DNA of 64,000 nt from Amycolatopsis sp. EV170708-02-1. Lineage in GTDB: Bacteria; Actinomycetota; Actinomycetes; Mycobacteriales; Pseudonocardiaceae. The notes beneath the pieces were generated by a model. The model worked only from the letters and a program-made list of their open reading frames with translations. It was not told where the DNA came from and did no database searches. The stretch is taken from the NCBI RefSeq assembly GCF_022479115.1, contig NZ_CP092497.1, forward strand, positions 3,472,001 through 3,536,000, written 5' to 3'. Shown here piece after piece: positions 1-8,695 of the stretch (its first letter is position 1; every line of letters starts with the position of its first letter). The position numbers were made by a program, and so were the translations under genes.

Positions 1-1
1 C

Positions 2-1255
2 GCGCCGGTCACCAAGGCCGGGTTCACCGTCACGAGTGCCGATCAGGTCGCCGCCACGCTGCACCGCGCGGCCCGGCTCGCGCTCCAGCCGCAGAGCGGG
101 CCGGTGTACCTCGGCATCCCCACCGACTTCCTGTCCGAGCGGACGCCCGCGCGCCGTCCGCCGCGTTCGCATGCCCGGCCCGCCGAGATCCCGGATCTCA
201 CCGAGGCCGAGGCCCTGCTGGCCGCCGCCGACCGGCCGCTGATCTGGGCAGGCGGCGGCGCGCTGCGCGCCGAGGCTGGCGAGGCGATCGGGAAACTCGC
301 CGAACGGCTGGCCGCGCCGGTGCTCACCACGTTCGGCGCCCGCGGGCTCCTGCCGGTCGATCATCCTTGTCTCGCCCCGAATCCGGTGCACGCGCCCGAG
401 GTCGGCGCGCTATGGGACGAGGCCGACGTCGTCCTCGCCATCGGTACCGACTTCGACGGGCTGATGACGCAGAACTGGCTGATGCCGAAGCCGAAGAAGC
501 TCATCGCGATCAACGTCGACCCGGACGACGCGGCCAAGAACTACCAGCCGGACATCACGCTGGTCGGCGACGCCCGGGTGCTCGTCGAGGCGCTGAAGGT
601 CGAGGAACGGTCCGGTATCGCGGCGCTCGTCGGCAGGCTCGCCAAGGTCTCCGCCCGGGTCCGTCGGCGGATCAAGGAAGAGGAGCCGCAGGCCGCGGAC
701 CTTCTGTCCACTTTGGACGAGGTGCTGCCGCCCGACGCGGTCGTGGTCGCGGACATGTGCGTGGCCGGGTACTGGATCGGCGGGTTCCACCGGGTCCGTG
801 CGCCGCGCAAGCTCGCGTATCCGATGGGCTGGGGCACTCTCGGCTACGGTTTCCCGGCGGCGCTCGGCGCCAGCGCCGCGGGGTCGGGCCGCGCGATCTG
901 CGTCACCGGTGACGGCGGTTTCCTCTTCGGTTGCGGTGATCTCCACACGCTCGCGCAGGAGCAGTTGCCGGTCACGACGATCGTCGTCGACGACGGCGGG
1001 TACGGGATGCTGCGCTACGACCAGGATCGTGCCGGGCTGCCGCGGCGCGGCGTCGACTGGGACAGCCCTGATTTCGTCGGCCTGGCGAGGTCGTTCGGCG
1101 TGCACGCGGATCGCGTCTCCGGGTTCGGGCGGGCATTCCGGCGGCTGCTCGGCGAGTTCGTCGAGTCCGACGAGCCGAACGTGCTGGTCGTCCGCGCGAA
1201 GATGGCGCCGCCGCTCAACACCTCACCGCGCTGGTATCGCAAGGAATCCCCGTGA
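2..1255 (+). CDS. TPP-dependent acetolactate synthase-like enzyme (5' partial)
   Basis: The reading frame is open from the left window edge, so the N-terminus is missing; a GTG at 104 is internal (PVYLGIP), not a start. The visible part covers the central domain (GGGALRAEAGEAI; FGARGLLPVDHP; AIGTDFDG) and the C-terminal thiamine-diphosphate/Mg domain, with GDGGFLF followed about 26 residues later by VVDDGGYGM. In the usual GDG-(~26)-NN motif the last two residues are Asn; here both are Asp, so an Asp would be the second metal ligand. This is a thiamine-diphosphate enzyme of the acetolactate synthase/benzoylformate decarboxylase group; the substrate cannot be told from sequence. The stop overlaps the hyuA start by four bases, so it is probably the first visible gene of a catabolic operon with the hydantoinase pair and SDR. 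Confidence 0.85.
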   Translation, partial: APVTKAGFTVTSADQVAATLHRAARLALQPQSGPVYLGIPTDFLSERTPARRPPRSHARPAEIPDLTEAEALLAAADRPLIWAGGGALRAEAGEAIGKLAERLAAPVLTTFGARGLLPVDHPCLAPNPVHAPEVGALWDEADVVLAIGTDFDGLMTQNWLMPKPKKLIAINVDPDDAAKNYQPDITLVGDARVLVEALKVEERSGIAALVGRLAKVSARVRRRIKEEEPQAADLLSTLDEVLPPDAVVVADMCVAGYWIGGFHRVRAPRKLAYPMGWGTLGYGFPAALGASAAGSGRAICVTGDGGFLFGCGDLHTLAQEQLPVTTIVVDDGGYGMLRYDQDRAGLPRRGVDWDSPDFVGLARSFGVHADRVSGFGRAFRRLLGEFVESDEPNVLVVRAKMAPPLNTSPRWYRKESP

Positions 1256-3306
1256 CCGGGCTTCGCGTCGGCGTGGACATCGGCGGTACGTTCACCGATC
1301 TCTGCGTGCTCGACGAGACCGGGGTCGTCGCCGTCGGCAAGGTGCTGACGACGCATGACGAGCCCGCCCGAGCGGTCGAGGAAGGTCTCAAGAGGACACT
1401 CGCCGACGCCGGGCTGGACGCGGGCGACGTCGAGCAGTTCGTCCACGGCACCACGCTGGTCACGAACGCGCTGATCGAACGCAAGGGAGCGCGCACCGCA
1501 CTGCTCGCGACCGCCGGTTTCCGTGACGTGCTGGAGATGCGGCGCGAGCACCGGTACGAGCTGTACGACCTGCTCATCGAACTCCCCGCCCCGTTGGTGC
1601 CGCGTCATCTGCGGTTCGACGTTCCCGAGCGGATCCACGCCGACGGAACCGTCCACACGGGACTGGACGAGGAGTACGTCGCGCGGCTCGGCCGCGAGCT
1701 CGACGCCCGCGGGATCGACGCGGTGGCGGTCTGTTTCCTCCACGCCTTCACGAATCCCGTGCACGAACGACGCGCCGCCGAGGTGCTGCGGGATGCCGCG
1801 CCCCGGTTGCGGGTCGCGCTGTCGAGCGAAGTCGTCCCCGAGATCCGCGAGTTCGAGCGCGCTTCCACGACGGTCGCGAACGTCTACGTCCAGGACCTCA
1901 CCGAACGGTATCTGCGTGACCTGGAGCGGCGTCTGCACGAGGCCGGGGTGCGCCCGTCGCCGCACATCATGCTGTCCAACGGCGGGATCGCGACCGTCGA
2001 CACCGCCGCGCGCTACCCGATCCGCATCCTCGAATCCGGCCCGGCGGGCGGCGCGCTGGCCGCGTCCGCGATCGGCGCCGCGGCCGGTGTCGAGGATCTG
2101 CTGGCCTTCGACATGGGGGGAACGACCGCGAAACTGTGCATGATCTCCGGTGGCGCGCCGCTGGTGACGCACGAGTTCGAAGTGGACCGGAAGTACCGGC
2201 TGCTGCCGGGATCCGGGCTGCCGGTCAAGGTTCCGGTCACCGACATGATCGAGATCGGCGTCGGCGGCGGCTCGATCGCGCGGATCGACGCGCTCGGCCT
2301 GCTCACCGTCGGCCCGGATTCGGCGGGGTCCGAGCCCGGCCCGGTCTGCTACGGACGAGGCGGCACCGAGCCGACCGTGACCGACGCCGACCTCGTGCTC
2401 GGCTACCTGGATCCGGGATATTTCCTCGGCGGCGGAATGACTTTGGACGCTGAGGGCGCGCGGGAGGCGATCCGCTCGAAGATCGCGGGACCACTCGGCG
2501 TCAGCGTCGAAGAGGCGGCTTGGGGTATTCACACCAGCGTCAACGAGGACATGGCCAACGCCGCCCGCGTCCACGCCGTCGAGCGCGGCAAGGATCCGGC
2601 GAAGCTGCCGATGTTCACCTTCGGCGGCGCCGGACCGGTGCACGGCGTCGGCGTGGCGCGGGCGCTCGGCGCGCCCGAGGTGGTCGCGCCGCCCGCCGCC
2701 GGGGTGCTGAGCGCGGCGGGATTCCTCACCGCGCCACTGGCCTTCGACTTCGTCCGTTCGGCGCGCTCGGCGGTGCTCGATCTCTCGTGGGAGCAGGTCG
2801 ACGCGCGGTTCGCCGAGATGGAGGCCGAAGGCGCGGAACTACTCCGAAAGTCCGGTGTGGACGATGTGACCCACCGCCGGATCGCCGAGATGCGGTACTC
2901 CGGGCAGGGCTACGAGATCCGCGTGCCGGTCGAATGGGGGGACTGGCCGGAATCGCTCATCGGCGCGTTCACCGAGACCTACCGGACGCTGTACCGGCGG
3001 ACCGGGCCGGACGTCGCGATCGAGGTGCTCAACTGGCGGGTCGTCTCCAGCGGGCCGACGCCCGAAGTCACGCTGAAGCTCGCGGGTGCCGAGGCGGAGG
3101 GCGACGCGCGCAAGGGGAGCCGGCCGGCTTACTTTCCCGCCGTGGGTGGATTTGTCGACACGGCGGTGTTCGATCGGTATCGGCTCAAGGCCGGTGACCG
3201 GGTCGAAGGACCGGCCATCGTGGAGGAGCGAGAGTCCACTGTGGTCGTTCCGCCGGGCGCGCGCTGCGTCGTCGGCGAAGACGCCAGTCTGGTGGTGACG
3301 GTATGA
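1252..3306 (+). CDS. hyuA: Hydantoinase/oxoprolinase subunit A
   Basis: 684 aa, normal for the ATP-dependent hydantoinase/5-oxoprolinase A subunit. The N-terminus carries the actin-like phosphate-binding loop GVDIGGTFTDL, then HGTTLVTNALIERKG; the middle holds the second nucleotide motif FDMGGTTAKL, and the C-terminus has FGGAGPVHG and RYSGQGYE-type family motifs. The family hydrolyses cyclic amides (hydantoins, 5-oxoproline) or carboxylates small ketones using ATP, with subunit B as partner. The GTG start at 1252 sits inside the stop of the upstream TPP enzyme, and its own stop overlaps hyuB by four bases, indicating translational coupling. Substrate is unknown; the TPP enzyme and SDR next door suggest the product is metabolised further. 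Confidence 0.9.
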   Translation: MTGLRVGVDIGGTFTDLCVLDETGVVAVGKVLTTHDEPARAVEEGLKRTLADAGLDAGDVEQFVHGTTLVTNALIERKGARTALLATAGFRDVLEMRREHRYELYDLLIELPAPLVPRHLRFDVPERIHADGTVHTGLDEEYVARLGRELDARGIDAVAVCFLHAFTNPVHERRAAEVLRDAAPRLRVALSSEVVPEIREFERASTTVANVYVQDLTERYLRDLERRLHEAGVRPSPHIMLSNGGIATVDTAARYPIRILESGPAGGALAASAIGAAAGVEDLLAFDMGGTTAKLCMISGGAPLVTHEFEVDRKYRLLPGSGLPVKVPVTDMIEIGVGGGSIARIDALGLLTVGPDSAGSEPGPVCYGRGGTEPTVTDADLVLGYLDPGYFLGGGMTLDAEGAREAIRSKIAGPLGVSVEEAAWGIHTSVNEDMANAARVHAVERGKDPAKLPMFTFGGAGPVHGVGVARALGAPEVVAPPAAGVLSAAGFLTAPLAFDFVRSARSAVLDLSWEQVDARFAEMEAEGAELLRKSGVDDVTHRRIAEMRYSGQGYEIRVPVEWGDWPESLIGAFTETYRTLYRRTGPDVAIEVLNWRVVSSGPTPEVTLKLAGAEAEGDARKGSRPAYFPAVGGFVDTAVFDRYRLKAGDRVEGPAIVEERESTVVVPPGARCVVGEDASLVVTV

Positions 3307-5000
3307 GCGTCGACCCGATTCTCGTGGGATTGCTGGGGAACCGGCTGCATTCGATCCTGGCCGAACAGCAGAACGCGCTGGTCAACACCGCGTTCTCGTC
3401 CGTGGTGCGGGAGTCGCTCGATCTGGCCTGCGCGGTGTTCGACTCGCGCGGCGAGATGATCGGCCAGTCCGTCGGCGGCACCCCCGGCCACATCAACGCG
3501 ATGGCGACCGGGATGCACCATTTCGTCGCCGCGTATCCGCCCGAGACCTTGGAGCCGGGCGACGTCCTGCTCACCAACGACCCGTGGCAGACCGCCGGGC
3601 AGATCAACGACATCACCGTCGCGACGCCGGTGTTCCTGCGGGGACGGCTGGTCGCCTGGTTCGCTTCCTGTTGCCACGCCCCGGACATCGGCGGGCGGCT
3701 GGTCTCCGCCGAGGCGCACGAGGTCTTCGAAGAGGGACTGCGCCTGCCGATCATGAAGTTCCTCCGCGCCGGCGAGGTCAACGCGGATCTCGAACTGCTG
3801 ATCCGTGCCAACGTCCGCACCCCGGAGGAGACCATCGGCGATCTGTACGCCCAGGTCACCGGCAACGAGGTCGGCGCGGCCAGCCTGGTGCGGCTGCTGG
3901 AGGAATTCGGCCTCGATTCGCTCGACGACGTCGCCGCGGAGATCATGAACCGCTCCGAACGGGCGCTTCGTGACGCGCTGGCGAAACTTCCGGACGGCAC
4001 GTACACGAGTGAATTGGCGACGGACGGTTTCGACGACGAAGAGGTCGTCCTCAAGGTCGCCGTGACCATCGACGGTGAGGACATCCACCTCGATTTCGCG
4101 GGATCGTCGCCGCAGAGCCGCCGCGGGATCAACGTCGTCCTGAACTACACCAGGGCGTACGCGTCGTTCGCGATCAAGGCGGCCATCTCGCCGGAGGTGC
4201 CGCACAACGCGGGCTCGTTCCGGCCGGTGCACGTCACCGCGCCGGAAGGGTCGGTGCTCAACTGCACGCCGCCCGCTCCGGTCGCGTCGCGGCATCTGAT
4301 CGGGCATTTCCTGCCGTCGCTGCTGATGACCGCCTTGCCCGGCAACGCCATGGCGCACAGCGCGGACGCGTTGTGGATGACCATCTGGCGTGGCGCCGAC
4401 GCCGGGGGCCGTGAGTTCATGCTCAACGTCTTCCAGACCGGCGGGATCGGCGCGAGGTCCACAAAGGACGGTCTCAGCACCACCGGGTTCCCGAGCGGCC
4501 TGCGGTCGACGCCGACGGAGGTCATCGAGACGATGGCGCCGCTGATCCAGCGCGAACGCGTGCTGCGCACGGACTCGGGCGGCGCCGGGAAGTGGCGCGG
4601 TGGCCTCGGCCAGTGCACGACCATGGCCGCCCGCGGTGAGATCTCCTGGAGTGTCAACGGAAACGTCGACCGGGTTCACCGGCCCGCGTCCGGTGTGGAC
4701 TCCGGGCACGACGGCGCGGTGGGCCGGTTCGAGCTGACCCGCGGCGTCCTGCCGTCGAAGAGCCGGGTGAACCTGCGGCCGGACGACGTGGTGAACGTGG
4801 TCCTGCCGGGTGGCGGCGGTTACGGCGATCCGGTGGACCGGGACCCGGATGCCGTGCTCGCCGACGTCGTCGACGGATACATCTCGGTGGAAGCGGCGCG
4901 CGAACTGTACGGCGTCGAGGTCACCTATCACGGGGAGCCCGGGGCGCTGGTGCGTCTTCCGGAGGACTACACGGCGGTTTCGCCGAGAGGGAGGAAATGA
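3303..5000 (+). CDS. hyuB: Hydantoinase/oxoprolinase subunit B
   Basis: 565 aa, full length for HyuB. Family features: NTAFSSVVRESLDLACAVFD near the N-terminus, GGTPGHI, the LLTNDPW motif, FASCCHAPDIGG with Cys and His residues likely to bind metal, RTDSGGAGKWRGGLG, and the C-terminal LPGGGGYGDP motif. HyuB pairs with HyuA to form the ATP-dependent hydantoinase or oxoprolinase, cytoplasmic. The ATG lies in an ATGA overlap with hyuA, and its TGA overlaps the next ATG, so stoichiometric coupled translation is likely. Nothing looks truncated. Confidence 0.9.
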   Translation: MSVDPILVGLLGNRLHSILAEQQNALVNTAFSSVVRESLDLACAVFDSRGEMIGQSVGGTPGHINAMATGMHHFVAAYPPETLEPGDVLLTNDPWQTAGQINDITVATPVFLRGRLVAWFASCCHAPDIGGRLVSAEAHEVFEEGLRLPIMKFLRAGEVNADLELLIRANVRTPEETIGDLYAQVTGNEVGAASLVRLLEEFGLDSLDDVAAEIMNRSERALRDALAKLPDGTYTSELATDGFDDEEVVLKVAVTIDGEDIHLDFAGSSPQSRRGINVVLNYTRAYASFAIKAAISPEVPHNAGSFRPVHVTAPEGSVLNCTPPAPVASRHLIGHFLPSLLMTALPGNAMAHSADALWMTIWRGADAGGREFMLNVFQTGGIGARSTKDGLSTTGFPSGLRSTPTEVIETMAPLIQRERVLRTDSGGAGKWRGGLGQCTTMAARGEISWSVNGNVDRVHRPASGVDSGHDGAVGRFELTRGVLPSKSRVNLRPDDVVNVVLPGGGGYGDPVDRDPDAVLADVVDGYISVEAARELYGVEVTYHGEPGALVRLPEDYTAVSPRGRK

Positions 5001-5788
5001 GCATGGGCCGGCTGGCAGGCAAGGTCGCGGTGGTCTTCGGGGGAGCGAGGGGCATCGGTCTCGCGACCGTGAAGGAGTTCGTCGCCGAGGGCGCGACCGT
5101 GTTCTCCAGTGACATCCGTGAACCCGCGGAAGCCGTCAAAGGCGCCCGTCACTCCCTTGTGGACGCCACCGACGAAGGGCAGGTCGACGAGTTCGTGCGC
5201 GGCGTTGTCGCCGAAACCGGCCGGGTCGACGTGCTGTTCAACAACGTCGGCATCCACCTCGGGAAGCCGCTGGCCGACACCACGTTGGCGGAATTCGACA
5301 ACATCTTCGCGTTGAACGTGCGGGCCGCCTTCCTCGGCACGCGGGCCGTGCTGCCGCATATGATCGCGAACAAGGCGGGCAGCATCGTCACGACGTCGTC
5401 CAACGGCGGGATGATGGGCAGGCCCGGCGACCCGGTGTACAACGCCACCAAGCACGCGCTGGTCGGCATGATGAAGTCGATCGCCGTCGCGCACGCGCAC
5501 CAGGGGATCCGGGCGAACACGATCAACCCGGGCGCGATCGACACGGACATGCTGCGCGGCACCCTCGCTTCGCCTGAAGATTTCGAAGCCAAGCAGCACC
5601 AGCTCGTCGCGAGCACACCCGCCGGGCGGGTCGGCGAGGCGTGGGAGGTCGCGAAGGCCGTGGTCTTCCTGGCCAGCGACGAATCCCGGTTCGTCAACGG
5701 GGTCGCGCTCCCGATCGACGGCGCGAAGGCCGCCGGTGCCATGCCGGGCAACCGGTACAGTCTCGACTTCGAGCTCGGCGTCAGGTAG
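4997..5788 (+). CDS. SDR family oxidoreductase
   Basis: 263 aa classical short-chain dehydrogenase. N-terminal nucleotide motif GGARGIGLA, NNVGIHLGKPL (NNxG), a Ser in TTSSNGG, and the catalytic YNATK. Reduces or oxidises a carbonyl/alcohol with NAD(P). The ATG at 4997 overlaps the hyuB stop; a second ATG two codons later (5003) is equally possible and lies nearer the GAGGGAGG ribosome site at about 4987-4994. As the fourth gene in the coupled operon it probably processes a product of the hydantoinase/TPP steps; this is inferred from position only. The NNxGIHLGKPL segment also occurs in the SDR at 38151, so they belong to related subfamilies. Confidence 0.88.
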   Translation: MSMGRLAGKVAVVFGGARGIGLATVKEFVAEGATVFSSDIREPAEAVKGARHSLVDATDEGQVDEFVRGVVAETGRVDVLFNNVGIHLGKPLADTTLAEFDNIFALNVRAAFLGTRAVLPHMIANKAGSIVTTSSNGGMMGRPGDPVYNATKHALVGMMKSIAVAHAHQGIRANTINPGAIDTDMLRGTLASPEDFEAKQHQLVASTPAGRVGEAWEVAKAVVFLASDESRFVNGVALPIDGAKAAGAMPGNRYSLDFELGVR

Positions 5789-5792
5789 CGCC

Positions 5793-6488
5793 GTGTCCAC
5801 ATCTGCCGCCGAGGAGACACTGGCCCGCGACAGACCCTTGCTCGAACGGAGCGGGACCGCGGAGCGCGTCGCCGAGATCCTGCGCCAGCGCATCACCGAA
5901 GGTGTCTTCCCGCCGGGGTCGAGGCTTTCCGAACCGTCGATCAGCGCCGCGCTGGGCGTTTCGCGCAACACCCTGCGGGAGTCCTTCCAGCTGCTGGCGC
6001 ACGAACGGCTCGCCGTGCACGAGCTCAACCGCGGGGTGTTCGTCCGTGAGCTGACCGCGCAGGACATCTCCGATCTTTACGTGATGCGGCGGGTCACCGA
6101 ATGCGGTGCGCTGCGGCGCGCGTCGGAACTGTCCACTGTGGATCTTTCGGCCGTCGCGGACGCCGTGCGGGCCGGCCGTGCCGCGGCCGACGAGGGCGAC
6201 TGGCAGGCCGTCGGAACCGCGAGCATCGCGTTCCATCAGGCAGTGGGAGACCTGGCGGGCAGCGAGCGGGTCAGCACGACGATGCGCCAGGTGCTGGCGG
6301 AGACGCGGCTCATCTTCGTGCTGGCGGAGAACACGCGCGCGTTCTTCGAGCCGTTCCTGGAGCGGCACGAACGGATCCTGCGGGACCTGGAGCGAGGCCG
6401 TTTCGGACCCGCCGAGACGGCGCTGGAGAAGTATCTGCGGGATGCGGAGAAGCAGCTTCTCGCCGCTTATGACCGCCGGGACTCGTGA
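5793..6488 (+). CDS. GntR family transcriptional regulator (FadR/FCD type)
   Basis: 231 aa from a GTG at 5793, five bases after the SDR stop; an upstream in-frame ATG at 5736 would lie inside the SDR and is less likely. The N-terminal winged helix-turn-helix is seen in the segment AEILRQRITEGVFPPGSRLSE followed by LGVSRNTLRESFQLL. The C-terminal half is the all-helical FCD ligand-binding domain with conserved His/Asp positions (AFHQAV, ERHERIL). Such regulators bind a small carboxylic acid or related metabolite. Being last in the hydantoinase operon, it probably controls that operon, responding to its substrate or an intermediate. Its TGA stop (6486-6488) lies inside the left arm of the palindrome at 6482-6527. 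Confidence 0.88.
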   Translation: MSTSAAEETLARDRPLLERSGTAERVAEILRQRITEGVFPPGSRLSEPSISAALGVSRNTLRESFQLLAHERLAVHELNRGVFVRELTAQDISDLYVMRRVTECGALRRASELSTVDLSAVADAVRAGRAAADEGDWQAVGTASIAFHQAVGDLAGSERVSTTMRQVLAETRLIFVLAENTRAFFEPFLERHERILRDLERGRFGPAETALEKYLRDAEKQLLAAYDRRDS

Positions 6489-6527
6489 GTGGTAAGGACG
6501 GTTAGAACCGTCCTTACCACTCACGAG
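6482..6527. terminator. Palindrome family A, copy 1 (convergent terminator)
   Basis: Perfect 22-bp inverted repeat with a 2-base centre; core GGTTAGAACC, arms beginning CTCGTGAGTGG. It lies between the convergent ends of the GntR gene and the alpha-galactosidase gene, and includes the GntR stop codon. It fits a bidirectional terminator without a U-run, but its sequence is shared with three other sites in this window (9974, 16568, 32138), which simple terminators would not require. Confidence 0.75.
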
Positions 6528-6529
6528 CT

Positions 6530-8479
6530 CTAGCAGGTGAGCGTGGCGCCCGCCCAGTCCGCGTGGTCGGAGTCGACCCCGTCACCGCCGTCCGTGACAA
6601 CCAGATCGAGCACCTGAACCCCGCTCAGCGGCACGGAAAGCTTCTCCGCGGCCTGGCCGCGTTTGAGCACACCGGTGCCTGCCAGCCGTTTCCCGTCCCC
6701 GGCGACCTCGAAAGCCACGCTGCCTCCGGCCTTCTCGTCGTCGACCCCGACGGACGAGGTGAACGACGCGCATCCGCCGCCGAGGTAGAGCCGGACCTTC
6801 GACGGCGCGTGGACGCCGAGCCCGTCGTCGTAGGTCACCCCGCCGATGCTCATCCGGTGCCCGTCGCCTGCTTGCGATTCACCATTGCTGGTCCCGCGTT
6901 CCACCGGGCCGTAGCCGTTGTCCGCCGTCATGAACACCGCCTTCGACAGCGCGTTCGCCCCCGGCGCGGGTGGCTTCACGAGGGGAGCGCTTCCGTCCAC
7001 GGACAACGACCGCGCACCCCAGGACGTCCGGTAGCCGAACAGCCCGGAGAGTTCGACGCGGTCGCCGCCGGGGGACGACGGCCGCACGGTCCACGTCTGT
7101 GCCCACGATTTCCCCGGCGCGACGGCGGGGATTCGCGCTTCGGTGGCACCGTCGGGCTTCCAGCCCGCGCCGACCACCAGCTTCACCACACCCGACCGGA
7201 TCGGCGTCCGGCCGTCGTTGAACACCCGCAGCGTCGTGGTGAACGGCTTGTCGGCGGCCGCGTATTCGGGCGAGGTCAAGGAAAGCGTCGTATGCGGCGC
7301 GGCCTTCGGCTGGTTCGACGGCCAGACGCGGAACACCGCGGAGCCGTGGCTCGGCAGCCCGGCCCGCAGGGTGCCCGCGGATTCGGTCTCCGCGCCGGTC
7401 CACAGATCCCGGACCCGGTAGCCCGACGCCGCCGGGGCGCCGATCTCGGTGGCGGTGGCGGACAGGGTCGCCGGGGCACCGCCGCGATTGAACAGCACGA
7501 CGACGTTCGAGCCGTCGGACATCGGCTTGGCCCAGACCTCGGTGTCGCCGTCGTCGCGGATCTTGCGGCCCTGCTTGCCGCCCCAGTCCTGGTCGACCGC
7601 GAGAAGATCCTTGTTCAGCAAGATCTTTTTGGTCGCCTCGGACATCGAGCGCAGGTCATTGCCCGCCAGCAGAGGCGCGTTGAGCAACGACCAGAGCGCG
7701 AAGTGGGAGCGGTATTCCGTGTCGGTCATGCCGCCGTTGCCGACTTCGAGCATGTCCGGATCGTTCCACCCGCCTGGCCCGGCATAGCCTTCCAGGCCGA
7801 CCTGCTGGTCGAGGAGGCTGGTCATACTCGACCAGGTGTCGCTGATGTCACCGGTGGTGCGCCACAACTGCGCCCCCGCGCTCCTACCCCACTCCCACGG
7901 CTTGTTCTCGCCCCATTCGCAAAGGGCGTAGACGATCGGGCGGCCGGTCTTCTTCAACGCCTCGCCCATTTTCGTGTAGCGCTCCAGCGCGGGACGGCCC
8001 TGGTTGTGACAGTTGTCGTACTTGAGGTAGTCGACTCCCCAGTCCGCGAAAGTCTGCGCGTCGACCTCTTCGTGGTCGAGTGAACCGGGCATGGTCCGCG
8101 CGCAGGTTTCCGTGCCGGCGCTGGTGTAGATGCCGAGCTTCAGGCCCTTCCCGTGCACGTAGTCGGCCAATGCCTTGATACCGCTGGGAAAGCGTGTCCG
8201 GTGTGGTTCGTACTTCCCGTCGGCGGTGCGGTTCTTCTCGGCCCAGCAGTCGTCGATGTTGACGTACTGATAGCCCGCGGCCTTCATCCCGGACGACACC
8301 ATCGCGTCCGCGGTCTCCCGGATCAGCTTCTCGTTGATGTCACAGCCGAACTTGTTCCAGCTGTTCCACCCCATCGGCGGGGTCGAGACCGGTGGTGGGC
8401 TCTCGGCGGCGGCCGCCGGGACGACACAGAGGGCGGTGAGCGTGCAGGCGGCCACGAGCGTGCCGGCGAGACGACGCAT
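6530..8479 (-). CDS. Secreted GH27 alpha-galactosidase with C-terminal NPCBM-like domain
   Basis: 649 aa with a Sec signal peptide (MRRLAGTLVAACTLTAL..., cleavage near AAAES). The GH27 barrel begins PPMGWNSWNKFGC, then VNIDDCW, and the nucleophile Asp is in YLKYDNC (about D155); the acid/base is probably the second Asp of GDISDTW (about D214). WNDPDMLEVG and the substrate-loop LLNAPLLAGNDLRSM follow. After the beta-sandwich there is a NEW3-like region (about 395-490) and a C-terminal galactose-binding-like NPCBM/CBM51 domain with GLGVHAPSKVRLYL. It removes terminal alpha-galactosyl (or beta-arabinopyranosyl, also known in this family) residues outside the cell. Good ribosome site GGGAGG before the ATG at 8479. 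Stands alone, no sugar transporter beside it. Confidence 0.93.
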   Translation of the reverse strand: MRRLAGTLVAACTLTALCVVPAAAAESPPPVSTPPMGWNSWNKFGCDINEKLIRETADAMVSSGMKAAGYQYVNIDDCWAEKNRTADGKYEPHRTRFPSGIKALADYVHGKGLKLGIYTSAGTETCARTMPGSLDHEEVDAQTFADWGVDYLKYDNCHNQGRPALERYTKMGEALKKTGRPIVYALCEWGENKPWEWGRSAGAQLWRTTGDISDTWSSMTSLLDQQVGLEGYAGPGGWNDPDMLEVGNGGMTDTEYRSHFALWSLLNAPLLAGNDLRSMSEATKKILLNKDLLAVDQDWGGKQGRKIRDDGDTEVWAKPMSDGSNVVVLFNRGGAPATLSATATEIGAPAASGYRVRDLWTGAETESAGTLRAGLPSHGSAVFRVWPSNQPKAAPHTTLSLTSPEYAAADKPFTTTLRVFNDGRTPIRSGVVKLVVGAGWKPDGATEARIPAVAPGKSWAQTWTVRPSSPGGDRVELSGLFGYRTSWGARSLSVDGSAPLVKPPAPGANALSKAVFMTADNGYGPVERGTSNGESQAGDGHRMSIGGVTYDDGLGVHAPSKVRLYLGGGCASFTSSVGVDDEKAGGSVAFEVAGDGKRLAGTGVLKRGQAAEKLSVPLSGVQVLDLVVTDGGDGVDSDHADWAGATLTC

Positions 8480-8695
8480 AAGTTCCTCCCAGAATGCTCA
8501 ACTTTGAACAAACTCACTCATCAAACAACAGGATCGACCGACGCCGGTCAAGAGCCGAAGGGATGGTGTTGGAGATTCACCGGCGGGCGCCGCGACAAGC
8601 CGGACAGGTCCGGCGCGCGAACTGTGCACGATGGAGTGTTCGCGTCCCGGCCGGATCCGGGTGAGGATGGGGGCACGAGCACGAGGAGGAAGATC

